Shown here in pieces: positions 33,399-41,168 of a stretch of 42,667 nucleotides of DNA (position 1 is the stretch's first letter; the number at the start of each line of letters is the position of its first letter). A model generated the notes under the pieces. It worked only from the letters and a program-made list of their open reading frames with translations, did not search any database and was not told where the DNA came from. A program made the position numbers and the translations under genes. Origin of the DNA: Bacillota bacterium (GTDB lineage: Bacteria > Bacillota_I > Bacilli_A > RFN20 > CAG-826); contig JAUNOH010000003.1 in NCBI GenBank assembly GCA_030537155.1, positions 8,916 through 51,582 of the forward strand, written 5' to 3'.

Positions 33399-33732
33399 CG
33401 GATTTCTCCTCCAGTAAGGCGGCGATTATCTCCTCTTTGCTATAGCCGGCTTCAAATAGCTTTGATAAACCGGAAAGCAGCTTCCTCTTCCTCTCATCGC
33501 TTTCACCCTGATAGCAGACGTAATTGCCTTTTTTGGGGAGCGAGCTGATGTAGCCATCCTCCCTCAATAAGGCAAAGGAACGCTGAACGGTATTGGGGTT
33601 GAGGCCATGGGAAAAGGCGAACTCCCTCACCGAGGGGAGGCTATCGCCGTATTTTAGTGCCCCGAGCGTGATGAGCCTTTTATAGTACTCGTATATCTGC
33701 TCGTATATCGGGCTTTTACCGTTGAATTCCAT
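33391..33732 (-). CDS. GntR-family regulator, YtrA type
   Basis: A 113-residue short GntR regulator: a winged helix-turn-helix (IYEQIYEYYKRLI, LPSVREFAFSHGLNPNTVQRSF, GYISSLPKKGNYV) with only a small C-terminal helical tail, as in YtrA. These proteins repress the ABC operon they belong to. The ATG at 33732 has a promoter whose -10 ends 10 bases upstream and an imperfect palindrome in its spacer, suitable for autoregulation. No ribosome binding site is present. Confidence 0.9.
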   Translation of the reverse strand: MEFNGKSPIYEQIYEYYKRLITLGALKYGDSLPSVREFAFSHGLNPNTVQRSFALLREDGYISSLPKKGNYVCYQGESDERKRKLLSGLSKLFEAGYSKEEIIAALLEEKSDD

Positions 33733-33742
33733 GGATAGCCTA

Positions 33743-33772
33743 ACTATAAGGCACTTTCGCAATGTGTGTCAA
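33743..33772 (-). promoter_or_regulatory. Leaderless promoter of the GntR-ABC operon with embedded operator
   Basis: A perfect TTGACA (33772-33767) and TATAGT (33748-33743) are spaced by 18 bases. The spacer is almost filled by the imperfect dyad CACATTGCGAAAGTG (33766-33752), a candidate GntR operator. The promoter overlaps the last codons of the upstream helicase gene. Confidence 0.65.
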
Positions 33773-36153
33773 CTGTATGAATCAGATGTTTGATCCCCTT
33801 TCGGGGCGTAGAAAAGGGAGAGGGCCTCCCCCACTTCCGCGGGGCTGGTCACGACCTCGTATTCCTCCCAAAGCCTCGAGAAGAGGGAACGGTATTCCTC
33901 GATCATGTAACGGTCATCGATCAATAAGGCCGCCCCGACGTCGGACTCGCTTCTTATCAGCCTACCGACCGCCTGCATGACCTTATTCATCCCGGGATCC
34001 ATATAGGCGTATTCGTATCCGTTCCCGGACTTCTTCTGGTGGTATTCCCTGATGAGGTTGTTCTCAAAGCCGATCTGAGGTAGCCCAATCCCGACTAAAG
34101 CCACCCCGATAAGGCGGTCGCTATACATGTCGATACCCTCACTGAAGGCCCCGCCAAGGACCAATAATCCGATGTTGGTCTTATTAGGAGATAAAGGGAA
34201 ATTGGCGAGGAACTCCTCCCGCTCCAACTCGCTCATCTCCCGGCTTTGGACGTAGACCTCGGCATCATTAAAGATGAGATGGGGTCGAATCTTTTCTAAA
34301 TATTCATAGCTCGGGAAGTATAGGAAGTAGTTACCGGTTTTGCCATCGACGAATTCGGCTAGATACTCCGCCACCTCCCCGTATGTCTTCTCCCGGTCCT
34401 TATATCTGACCGAGACCTTGGGGGCCAAAAGCAATTTGAAGTTTTCCTTCGGGAAGGGGGATGGGAGCAATAGATAGGGGTGGTCGTGGCTCCCGGTGAT
34501 GGCGTCTTGATAATAGTCGATGGGGCTGAGGGTGGCCGAAAAAAGTGTCACCCCTTTAAGTTGATTGAGGCTCTCCCATAGATACGGGGATGGATCGAGG
34601 CAGAAACGGGAGAAGGTCAGCCCGCCGCCCCTATCTTCCTTTATATATAGCCTGGAGTTCCCGCCGGGGTATTCATCCATCAATTTGAGGCACTTATTCA
34701 CCTCGAGGTAGAAGTCGAGGTACTCCTGGGGGAGCTTCTCCGCCTCTTTCTCCTTGGAACGTTTCTGATGGGCCCTCTTCAAGGATTCCATGGCCTTGGT
34801 GATGGCATCGATCCCCTCTTCGGATAAAAGGGAGTCCTCCCCCGCCGAATCCTTAGCCAAAAGCAAGGCCTTATCGAGCTTATTCAGCGCCCTCCTAAGT
34901 CCGGATTCCCGCTTGGGAGAGAGGGATTTCCTCGCCCGTTTTAGGGCCGCTTCAGCAATCTCCGATGAATAGGACATCCTCCCCCGCTCAATGAGGTTAT
35001 GGGCCTCGTCGATGAGGCCGATATAGGTCCCGGGCATCGCCATCTCCCCGAAGAAGCGGTCCAATTTGACCATCGGGTCGAAGAGATAGTTATAGTCGGC
35101 GATCACCACATCCGCGTAGTTGGATAAATCCAATTGTAGTTCAAAGGGGCAAGCCTGATGCTTCTTAGCCAGCTCTATGACATAGCCATTGTCGAAGCGG
35201 TTCCACTTCGAGAGGGCCTCGTTTATGATGCCGCGGATCTTGCTGTAGTAGCCGATGGCGAAGGGGCATTCGTCGGGATTGCAGGCCTTCCCGGGGCAAA
35301 AGCATAGCTTATCCTTGGCCATGATCGAGGAATCAAGGGCCACCAAGCCGTGTTTATATAATTCGCCCAAAGCCTCATAGGCGGTCTGCCGGCCGGTGGT
35401 TTTGGCGGTCAGGTAAAATATCTTATCGTTATCCCCGAGGGCGAAGCTCTTCACATAGGGGAAGAGGGTCGACATCGTCTTCCCGATTCCGGTCGGGGCC
35501 TCGGCGAAGAGGATCCCCCCGTCCCTGGCGATGCCATAGCAATATTTGGCCAATTCCCTCTGCCCGGGGCGGAACTTCTCAAAGGGGAAGTCGAGGTTTG
35601 CGGCCGAGAGGTTACGGATTTTCTTATGGGCGATCAGCTTCTGATAGAAGCTTAGGTATTCGTCGAGGTAGGAGAAAACCTTCTCCTCCAACTGCTTCAG
35701 GCTATAGGAGAATTCATGAACGGCCCGGGAGTTGTCGTTTTGGGATATATAGGTCAACCTTATCCCGATTTTATCGAGCTTTTTCTGATGGCAGTACATC
35801 AGCCCATAGCATTCGGCCTGCCCGAGATGCCAGGCCTTCTGCTCAATATAAAAGGTGTCGAGGGGCGCGACCGTCGACTTTATCTCGTCTATGGTTGCGC
35901 CATCCCGATTCACGATGATTCCATCGGCCCGCCCGGAGAGGAGGATACTCCCATCCTTTCTCTCAAATAGCTCGCTTAAATAGTATTCGGGGATATATTC
36001 CCCGCCCTGCTTCTTCTGGAAGGCGCTGTGGAGGAGGCTGCCCATGGCCATGGTCTCCTGGTTGTATATCCTCTCGTCGATGTCGCCTTGACGTAGCAAA
36101 AAGTCCACGACCTGGTGGACGGATAACTTCAGGAAGGGTTTATCCTCCCCCAT
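33769..36153 (-). CDS. PD-(D/E)XK nuclease fused to XPD/DinG-type helicase
   Basis: A 794-residue fusion. The N-terminal 180 residues look like a Cas4/RecB-type PD-(D/E)XK nuclease: H42 in GSLLHSAF, D77 in GRADGI, E90-x-K92 in DEIKST and the QxxxY motif Q112/Y116. The rest is a superfamily 2 helicase of the XPD/Rad3/DinG type: Walker A APTGIGKT (about 219-226), probable iron-sulfur cysteines (among C284, C286, C291, C296, C335), DEAH box at 382-385, and motif VI QAVGRLIRSE. It would be expected to unwind and cut DNA in repair or defence. Its start overlaps fmt by one base (TGATG). Confidence 0.88.
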   Translation of the reverse strand: MGEDKPFLKLSVHQVVDFLLRQGDIDERIYNQETMAMGSLLHSAFQKKQGGEYIPEYYLSELFERKDGSILLSGRADGIIVNRDGATIDEIKSTVAPLDTFYIEQKAWHLGQAECYGLMYCHQKKLDKIGIRLTYISQNDNSRAVHEFSYSLKQLEEKVFSYLDEYLSFYQKLIAHKKIRNLSAANLDFPFEKFRPGQRELAKYCYGIARDGGILFAEAPTGIGKTMSTLFPYVKSFALGDNDKIFYLTAKTTGRQTAYEALGELYKHGLVALDSSIMAKDKLCFCPGKACNPDECPFAIGYYSKIRGIINEALSKWNRFDNGYVIELAKKHQACPFELQLDLSNYADVVIADYNYLFDPMVKLDRFFGEMAMPGTYIGLIDEAHNLIERGRMSYSSEIAEAALKRARKSLSPKRESGLRRALNKLDKALLLAKDSAGEDSLLSEEGIDAITKAMESLKRAHQKRSKEKEAEKLPQEYLDFYLEVNKCLKLMDEYPGGNSRLYIKEDRGGGLTFSRFCLDPSPYLWESLNQLKGVTLFSATLSPIDYYQDAITGSHDHPYLLLPSPFPKENFKLLLAPKVSVRYKDREKTYGEVAEYLAEFVDGKTGNYFLYFPSYEYLEKIRPHLIFNDAEVYVQSREMSELEREEFLANFPLSPNKTNIGLLVLGGAFSEGIDMYSDRLIGVALVGIGLPQIGFENNLIREYHQKKSGNGYEYAYMDPGMNKVMQAVGRLIRSESDVGAALLIDDRYMIEEYRSLFSRLWEEYEVVTSPAEVGEALSLFYAPKGDQTSDSYS

Positions 36154-37094
36154 CAGAGGAGTGTCTCCCCCGCTAGGTTATGGGCCCCATTGAGGAAGCT
36201 TCTGGCCTCCATCCTCTTCTTGCCGCGGAGCTGGAGGTCAAATACCTCAACCTCTCCCCCCTTGGCCTGGAATATCAGCCTCTTATCGGCCTGGATTATC
36301 GTTCCGATCGGATGTTTTTCGTCATTATTGAGCAGTTTGGCCTTGAATATCTTCAGGGGTTCCCCCTTTAAAAGGAGATATCCTCCTGGTTCCTCAGATA
36401 ATCCGCGGATATGGCATAGGAGCGCTTCGGCATCCATTCCCAAATCGAGCCTTTCCTCCTCGGGCTTTATCTTGTTGGCGAAGCTTACTTTCGACTCGTC
36501 CTGCTCCTCGCCCCTCAATTCGCCGTTTAGGTAGGGCAAAAGGCTCTCGATCATCAATGAGGAGGCTGCAATAGACATCTTCTTACTGACCGCGGTGTAG
36601 TTATCTTCCTCTTCGATCGGGAAGAGTTTTTTGGCATACATCCTCCCGGCATCCATCTTCTCGGCCATCTCCATCAGGGTGACGCCGGTTTCCTTCTTCC
36701 CGTCGAAGATGGCCCTCTGCATCGGGGCGGCCCCCCGATATTCGGGGAGAAGGGAGCCATGGAGGTTGAGGCAACCATATCTCGGGGCCTCCAAAACCTC
36801 CTTGGGGACGATCTGCCCATAGGCGAAGGTGATGATCAAATCGGGGTTATACTGTTTTAAAAAATCGTGTTCCAATCGGATTTTATGTGGCTGGTGGACG
36901 GGTATCCCATGCCTTAGGGCAACCTCTTTCACCGGGGTCGGGGTCAATATCCTCTTCCGCCCAACTTCCTTATCCTCATTGCTGACCACCGCGACCACGT
37001 TAAAGCCGGCCTCGAGCAGTTTTTCGAGGCAGGTGGCCGAAATCTCGGGGGTTCCCATATAGATTATGCGTGGCGTGGAAAGGGAGTCGAACAT
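36153..37094 (-). CDS. fmt: Methionyl-tRNA formyltransferase
   Basis: Fmt formylates initiator Met-tRNA using 10-formyl-THF. The 313-residue protein has the catalytic segment NLHGSLLPEYRGAAP, the SLLP tetrad region, a downstream catalytic Asp in MDAGRMY, and a C-terminal OB-fold domain. I chose the ATG at 37094; a TTG two codons upstream is the only alternative. A small hairpin (TTGCC-TAAA-GGCAA, 37120-37107) and T tract lie in the leader, with a TATAAT at 37138-37133 but no good -35. In many Bacilli fmt is elsewhere, next to def and priA. Confidence 0.96.
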   Translation of the reverse strand: MFDSLSTPRIIYMGTPEISATCLEKLLEAGFNVVAVVSNEDKEVGRKRILTPTPVKEVALRHGIPVHQPHKIRLEHDFLKQYNPDLIITFAYGQIVPKEVLEAPRYGCLNLHGSLLPEYRGAAPMQRAIFDGKKETGVTLMEMAEKMDAGRMYAKKLFPIEEEDNYTAVSKKMSIAASSLMIESLLPYLNGELRGEEQDESKVSFANKIKPEEERLDLGMDAEALLCHIRGLSEEPGGYLLLKGEPLKIFKAKLLNNDEKHPIGTIIQADKRLIFQAKGGEVEVFDLQLRGKKRMEARSFLNGAHNLAGETLL

Positions 37095-37182
37095 ATCCAA
37101 AAATCTTTGCCTTTAGGCAATCCTCGGTTACGATTATACTCGTCAGGTGGAGCCTCTAAAACAGCAGCAAACGCGAAATCGC

Positions 37183-37211
37183 TTTAGAGATTGCTACACA
37201 TGTGATATAAA
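37183..37211 (+). promoter_or_regulatory. Promoter of the acetyltransferase-ligase operon
   Basis: TTTAGA (37183-37188) and TATAAA (37206-37211) are spaced by 17 bases and the hexamer ends 15 bases before the ATG at 37227. The leader would be about 8 bases without a ribosome binding site. Confidence 0.5.
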
Positions 37212-37226
37212 ATGTCGCGTTAATTC

Positions 37227-37763
37227 ATGTCCGAAGGAAATAAGAAGGCGCATAAGGAAGGCTATCTGGCCTCAATAAAGAGAAGGGATCCCGCCGCCAG
37301 AAGCAAATGGTCGGTGTTTTGGCTATATCCCTCGGTGAGGGCCCTAAGATACCATAGAGTCGCCTCCTTCTTCTGGAGGATCCACTTCCGCTTCCTGGCC
37401 GAGATGCTCATGCACCGGGCCAAAAAGACCACCGGGATCGAGATTCACCCGGCCGCCAAAATCGGGAGGAACCTCTTCATCGATCATGGTTCGGGCGTCG
37501 TCATCGGCGAGACCACAATCATCGGTGACAACGTCACCCTCTACCACGGGGTCACCCTCGGCGGAAGGTCATTGGAAAGAATTAAACGCCATCCCACCCT
37601 GGAAGATGATGTGATCGTCTCGGTGGGCGCCACGATACTAGGCGATATCACGATCCATCATGGGGCCGCCATCGCCCCCGGGGCCTACATCAGCAAGGAT
37701 GTGCCCGCCGACTGCTTGGCATTTGGGGATGATGATTACCGCCCCCGCAAAAAGGAGAAATAA
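37227..37763 (+). CDS. Serine O-acetyltransferase-like hexapeptide protein
   Basis: A 178-residue left-handed beta-helix acyltransferase. The stretch FIDHGSGVVIGE and TLYHGVTLGG match CysE/EpsC serine acetyltransferases closely, with the catalytic His in the DHG and YHG motifs. It is shorter than enteric CysE (about 270 residues) and resembles EpsC-type enzymes. No cysK is adjacent. The start of the next gene lies 2 bases after its stop, with AAAGGAGA as ribosome binding site. Co-transcription with an acyl-ligase/ACP gene raises the possibility that it acetylates something other than free serine. Confidence 0.85.
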   Translation: MSEGNKKAHKEGYLASIKRRDPAARSKWSVFWLYPSVRALRYHRVASFFWRIHFRFLAEMLMHRAKKTTGIEIHPAAKIGRNLFIDHGSGVVIGETTIIGDNVTLYHGVTLGGRSLERIKRHPTLEDDVIVSVGATILGDITIHHGAAIAPGAYISKDVPADCLAFGDDDYRPRKKEK

Positions 37764-37765
37764 CC

Positions 37766-39787
37766 ATGTCAGAAAAAGAGAAACTAACGCCCGTCCAGCG
37801 CTTCCTATACACCAACCAGAAGCTTCTATCCACCAGCCAGACCATCTCCGATATCTATAACGCGACCATGGAGCGCGACCCGCGCGCCACCGCCTTCATC
37901 TACTTCGATGAAAACGGCAAGAAGAGGAAGATCAGCTACGCCCAGTGGAAGAACGACGTCTTCACCACCGCCAGCAAGCTATCCACCGCCTTCTCTGGTA
38001 TCCCGGCCGGGACCGTGGTCGGCATCAAGTTGAAAAACAGCCGCTTCTGGCCGGTTTTCTTCTATGCCATCCTCATGAGCGGCCATTCGCCCTTGCTTCT
38101 TAACGCCTCTCTCCCGGTGGCCAACACCAATAACCTTCTGGCCCAGGCTAAGGCTAAGGCCTTAATCTGCAACGAGGACGGGGAATTCTCCGTCCCCTCC
38201 TTCCGGGTCAACGACATCCTCTCGATGGAGGCCAATTACCGCTTCACCCCGGATTGGGCCGACCACATCATCTTCTGCTCCTCCGGCACGACCGGGGATG
38301 CCAAGCTGGCGGTATACCGCGGCAAAAACCTCGTCCATCAGATTTTGGCCTCCACCGACATGTGGAAGGAAAACGACGACATCATGTACCCCGGGAGGAA
38401 TAACCTCCGCATCTTCGCCATGCTCCCCTTCCACCACGTCTTCGGCTTATTGGCCAACTTCTTCTGGTACACCTTCTATGGAAAGACTTTGGTCTTCCCC
38501 TCCTCGGCCGCCACGAAGGATCTATTAGGCGCCTGCCAGAAGGGCAAGGTCACCCACGTCTATTCCGTCCCCCTCTTCTGGGATTCGGTGGCCCAGGCCG
38601 TCATGAGGAGCGCCTCCAGCCAAGGACCCAAAAAGGCCCAGCTGATCGACAAAATGATCGCCTACAACACCCATAAGATTAATAAGGAGGAAGCCGGGCT
38701 CGGCGGCAAGAAGCTCATCCAGAAGATCGCCCAGAAGAAGGTTTTGGGTTCCCATATCCGCTTCTGCATCTCCGGGGGTGGCTATCTCTCCCCCAAGACC
38801 GCTACCATCATCAACGGCATCGGCTATCCCCTCTATAACGGCTATGGCATGACCGAGGTCGGCATCACCTCCGTCGAGTTGTCCACCGACGTCGAGAGGA
38901 GGCTCCAGTGCTCCATCGGCCATCCCTTCTACGGGGTTGAATATAAAATCGTCCCCATCGGCGATAAGGCCAGTTCCGACGAAGTCGAGACCGGCGAGCT
39001 CTATATCCGTTCCGGCATCGTCCACGAGAAGGAATTCCGTGGTGGGGCCCTAGTCAGGATGAATTATGAGGATGGCTGGTTTAGGACCGAAGACATCGCC
39101 GGGCGCGATGAACAGGGCGGTTACTACATCAAAGGCCGCACCAAGGACACCATCATCCTGGCCAACGGCGAGAACGTCTACCCCGATGAGATCGAGGATT
39201 ACTTCAAAGGCGTGGCCCACGTCCATAACTGCGTCGTCTTGGGCGTTAAGCCCAAAGGCGAGAAGGAGGAATTGATCGCCTTGGTCATCGAGGTCGATAA
39301 CGAGATGAAGGCCGAGGATATCCCCCACCTCAAATCCGACGTCAAGGCCATCAACGACACCCTCCCGGCCGAGAAGAAGGTCAAGAAGATATACATCGAC
39401 AGGAAACCCCTGCCGATCTCCAACGCCATGAAGGTCAAGCGCGTCGAGGTCAGGAAAGGTCTCGAGACCGGCTCCAACGACTTCCTCGACTTCGACGGCC
39501 AGAGGAAGGAGCTCTCCTTCGAGGGCTATGACCCCAAGAAGGTCGCCAGCGTCCTAGCCGTGGTCACCAAGGTCTTCTCCGAAGTTCTCCTTCTCCCCGA
39601 GTTTAAGATCGAGCCCTCGGCCGATTGGGGCGCGGATTTATCCGGTGACTCCATGAGCTACATCGAGATGGTCCAATCCATCGAAGCCAAATTCGGCCTG
39701 AAGATCCCCGACGACCAACTCGGCGTATTGATGACGGCGAATGATTTCACCAAGATGATCCTCGATCTCCAAGGGAAAGATAAATAA
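37766..39787 (+). CDS. AMP-dependent acyl ligase fused to an acyl carrier protein
   Basis: A 673-residue protein. The adenylating domain has the P-loop-like SSGTTGDAK, the A5 motif NGYGMTEVG, A7 DGWFRTED, A8 GRTKDTIILANGENVYPDEIE and the A10 region PISNAMKVKR. After a linker (about 565-600), the last 75 residues form an ACP-type carrier domain with GADLSGDSMSYIEMV, where Ser629 is the phosphopantetheine attachment site. So it can activate an acid and load it onto its own carrier, as in acyl-ACP ligases or small nonribosomal modules. The substrate is unknown. It forms a two-gene operon with the acetyltransferase. Confidence 0.88.
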   Translation: MSEKEKLTPVQRFLYTNQKLLSTSQTISDIYNATMERDPRATAFIYFDENGKKRKISYAQWKNDVFTTASKLSTAFSGIPAGTVVGIKLKNSRFWPVFFYAILMSGHSPLLLNASLPVANTNNLLAQAKAKALICNEDGEFSVPSFRVNDILSMEANYRFTPDWADHIIFCSSGTTGDAKLAVYRGKNLVHQILASTDMWKENDDIMYPGRNNLRIFAMLPFHHVFGLLANFFWYTFYGKTLVFPSSAATKDLLGACQKGKVTHVYSVPLFWDSVAQAVMRSASSQGPKKAQLIDKMIAYNTHKINKEEAGLGGKKLIQKIAQKKVLGSHIRFCISGGGYLSPKTATIINGIGYPLYNGYGMTEVGITSVELSTDVERRLQCSIGHPFYGVEYKIVPIGDKASSDEVETGELYIRSGIVHEKEFRGGALVRMNYEDGWFRTEDIAGRDEQGGYYIKGRTKDTIILANGENVYPDEIEDYFKGVAHVHNCVVLGVKPKGEKEELIALVIEVDNEMKAEDIPHLKSDVKAINDTLPAEKKVKKIYIDRKPLPISNAMKVKRVEVRKGLETGSNDFLDFDGQRKELSFEGYDPKKVASVLAVVTKVFSEVLLLPEFKIEPSADWGADLSGDSMSYIEMVQSIEAKFGLKIPDDQLGVLMTANDFTKMILDLQGKDK

Positions 39788-39816
39788 TTGCTTTCAGCAA
39801 GCCTAACGGCTAAGAT
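39788..39816 (+). promoter_or_regulatory. Possible promoter of rpsT
   Basis: TTGCTT (39788-39793) and TAAGAT (39811-39816) are spaced by 17 bases. AAAGGA lies before the rpsT ATG. Confidence 0.4.
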
Positions 39817-39846
39817 ATTACCCGCAAATAAAGGAATTTAGAGAAA

Positions 39847-40107
39847 ATGCCGAACATCAAATCCCAGATCAAGCGCGATAAGACCAACCTCAAGGCCAAG
39901 GCCTACAACGACTCCGTCGAAAACGGCATCCGCACCGCCGTCAAGAAGGTCGAAGCCGCCGCCAAAGAGGGCAAGAAGGAAGAGGCCGTTGCCTTATTGG
40001 CCTCCGCCAACAAGCTCATCGACGAGGGCGTCTCCAAGGGCAGCATCAACAAGAACGCCGCCAGCCGCAAGAAGAGCCATCTCGCCAAATTGGTCAACTC
40101 CCTTTAA
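39847..40107 (+). CDS. rpsT: 30S ribosomal protein S20
   Basis: An 86-residue, lysine/alanine-rich three-helix S20 starting MPNIKSQIKRDKTN and ending RKKSHLAKLVNSL, a typical size and composition. It binds the 5' domain of 16S rRNA during assembly. It lies next to holA and comEC as in Bacillus, but convergent, and ends at a bidirectional terminator. Confidence 0.97.
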   Translation: MPNIKSQIKRDKTNLKAKAYNDSVENGIRTAVKKVEAAAKEGKKEEAVALLASANKLIDEGVSKGSINKNAASRKKSHLAKLVNSL

Positions 40108-40126
40108 TCGAAACAAGAAAGAAAAT

Positions 40127-40147
40127 AGCCCCGATCCGATCGGGGCT
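40127..40147. terminator. Bidirectional terminator between rpsT and holA
   Basis: AGCCCCGAT-CCG-ATCGGGGCT is a perfect 9-base-pair stem followed by TTTCTTAT on the plus strand and ATTTTCTTTC on the minus strand. Confidence 0.88.
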
Positions 40148-40151
40148 TTTC

Positions 40152-41150
40152 TTATAGATGGAAGTTGGCGAGGAAGTTAGAGAAGACGAAGGAGGCATCC
40201 TGCGATTCGACCAGTATCGCCCGCTCGGCCTGATATAGCTGCTCCAATACCTCCCCGATCATCCCGGGGCTTACGCCATATAGGTTTTTCAGGGTTATCT
40301 CCACCCGGTAGGGACTGCCGCCCAGCTTTTTGGCGATGCCCCCGGATGACTCACCCTTGGAATCGAGATAATAGACCATATCCATGTAACGGAACTGGTT
40401 GGTGAGCAGATTCAATAGCCTGACCTCATCCCCCACTCCCAATACCTTGAGGTCCTTATATATCTTCAAGGCCATCCTGACGTTATTCCTAGTCAGGGCG
40501 TTGCTCATCTTGAAGACGTCATCCTCGACGTATGGTGGGACCAATTTCTCGACGTCGGAGAGGCTGATCCTGCCGCCTCCGGAATAGGTGAGGAGCTTCT
40601 GGGTCTCGTTTTTGAAGGCCCCATAATCCCCATTGATCCTGATATTCAGTTCCCTTAAGGCGTTGGAATCGATGCTGACCCCACGCTTTTTGAAGAAATT
40701 GGCGATGTAATTGAGCCAGCCATTGCTATCGAGGGGGGCGACGGATTGGATATCCCCGCCGGCCCGTTCAATGGCCTGATAAAATTCCCCGCTGAGGTCG
40801 ACTTCCTTCTCATAGGCTAGGAAAAACAGCTCGATATCGGGGTTTGGATGCGCCAGATAATCCAAAAGGGAGTCGCGGCCATCCTCGTGTTTCTTCTTGG
40901 TCGTGGCTTTGCCTTTCCTGGCCCCGCCGGCGCTTTTTTTGAAGAATTGGCAGTTTTCGAGGACGACGGCCTTCTTGTCATAACCCAAAGGAAGGCTCTC
41001 GCATTCGAAGGCGGCCTCCTCGAAGGAAACCTGCCCCATATCGAGGGCGATGTAGTTGAATTCGTTGGGCTCCTTGATGGCGATCTTGACGGCCCGCTTG
41101 GCGAATTCCTTCACCATGATATCCTGCTCGCTATAGTAAAGGTGGATCAT
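40152..41150 (-). CDS. holA: DNA polymerase III subunit delta
   Basis: The delta subunit opens the sliding clamp within the clamp loader. The 332-residue protein has the family outline: an N-terminal Rossmann-like region (FNYIALDM, AVVLENCQFF), a lid region, and a C-terminal collar domain (NVRMALKIYKDL, LLTNQFRYMDMVYYL). The ATG at 41150 is preferred over the TTG one codon earlier. A perfect TATAAT lies 8 bases before it and overlaps the comEC stop region, so it may have its own leaderless promoter. The order comEC-holA-rpsT is conserved. Confidence 0.92.
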   Translation of the reverse strand: MIHLYYSEQDIMVKEFAKRAVKIAIKEPNEFNYIALDMGQVSFEEAAFECESLPLGYDKKAVVLENCQFFKKSAGGARKGKATTKKKHEDGRDSLLDYLAHPNPDIELFFLAYEKEVDLSGEFYQAIERAGGDIQSVAPLDSNGWLNYIANFFKKRGVSIDSNALRELNIRINGDYGAFKNETQKLLTYSGGGRISLSDVEKLVPPYVEDDVFKMSNALTRNNVRMALKIYKDLKVLGVGDEVRLLNLLTNQFRYMDMVYYLDSKGESSGGIAKKLGGSPYRVEITLKNLYGVSPGMIGEVLEQLYQAERAILVESQDASFVFSNFLANFHL

Positions 41151-41158
41151 CAAAGATG

Positions 41159-41164
41159 ATTATA
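41159..41164 (-). promoter_or_regulatory. Possible -10 element of holA
   Basis: A perfect TATAAT on the minus strand ends 8 bases before the holA ATG, just after the comEC stop. No good -35 is seen. Confidence 0.35.
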
Positions 41165-41168
41165 AAGC

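Noticed and set aside
33769..36153. Part of a CRISPR-Cas system because of the Cas4-like nuclease
   Set aside because: No repeats, other cas genes or spacer-like arrays are in the window; the nuclease motifs also occur in repair proteins.
37107..37120. Intrinsic terminator or attenuator in the fmt leader
   Set aside because: The stem is only five base pairs with a weak T tract after an AGA; too weak to call on its own.
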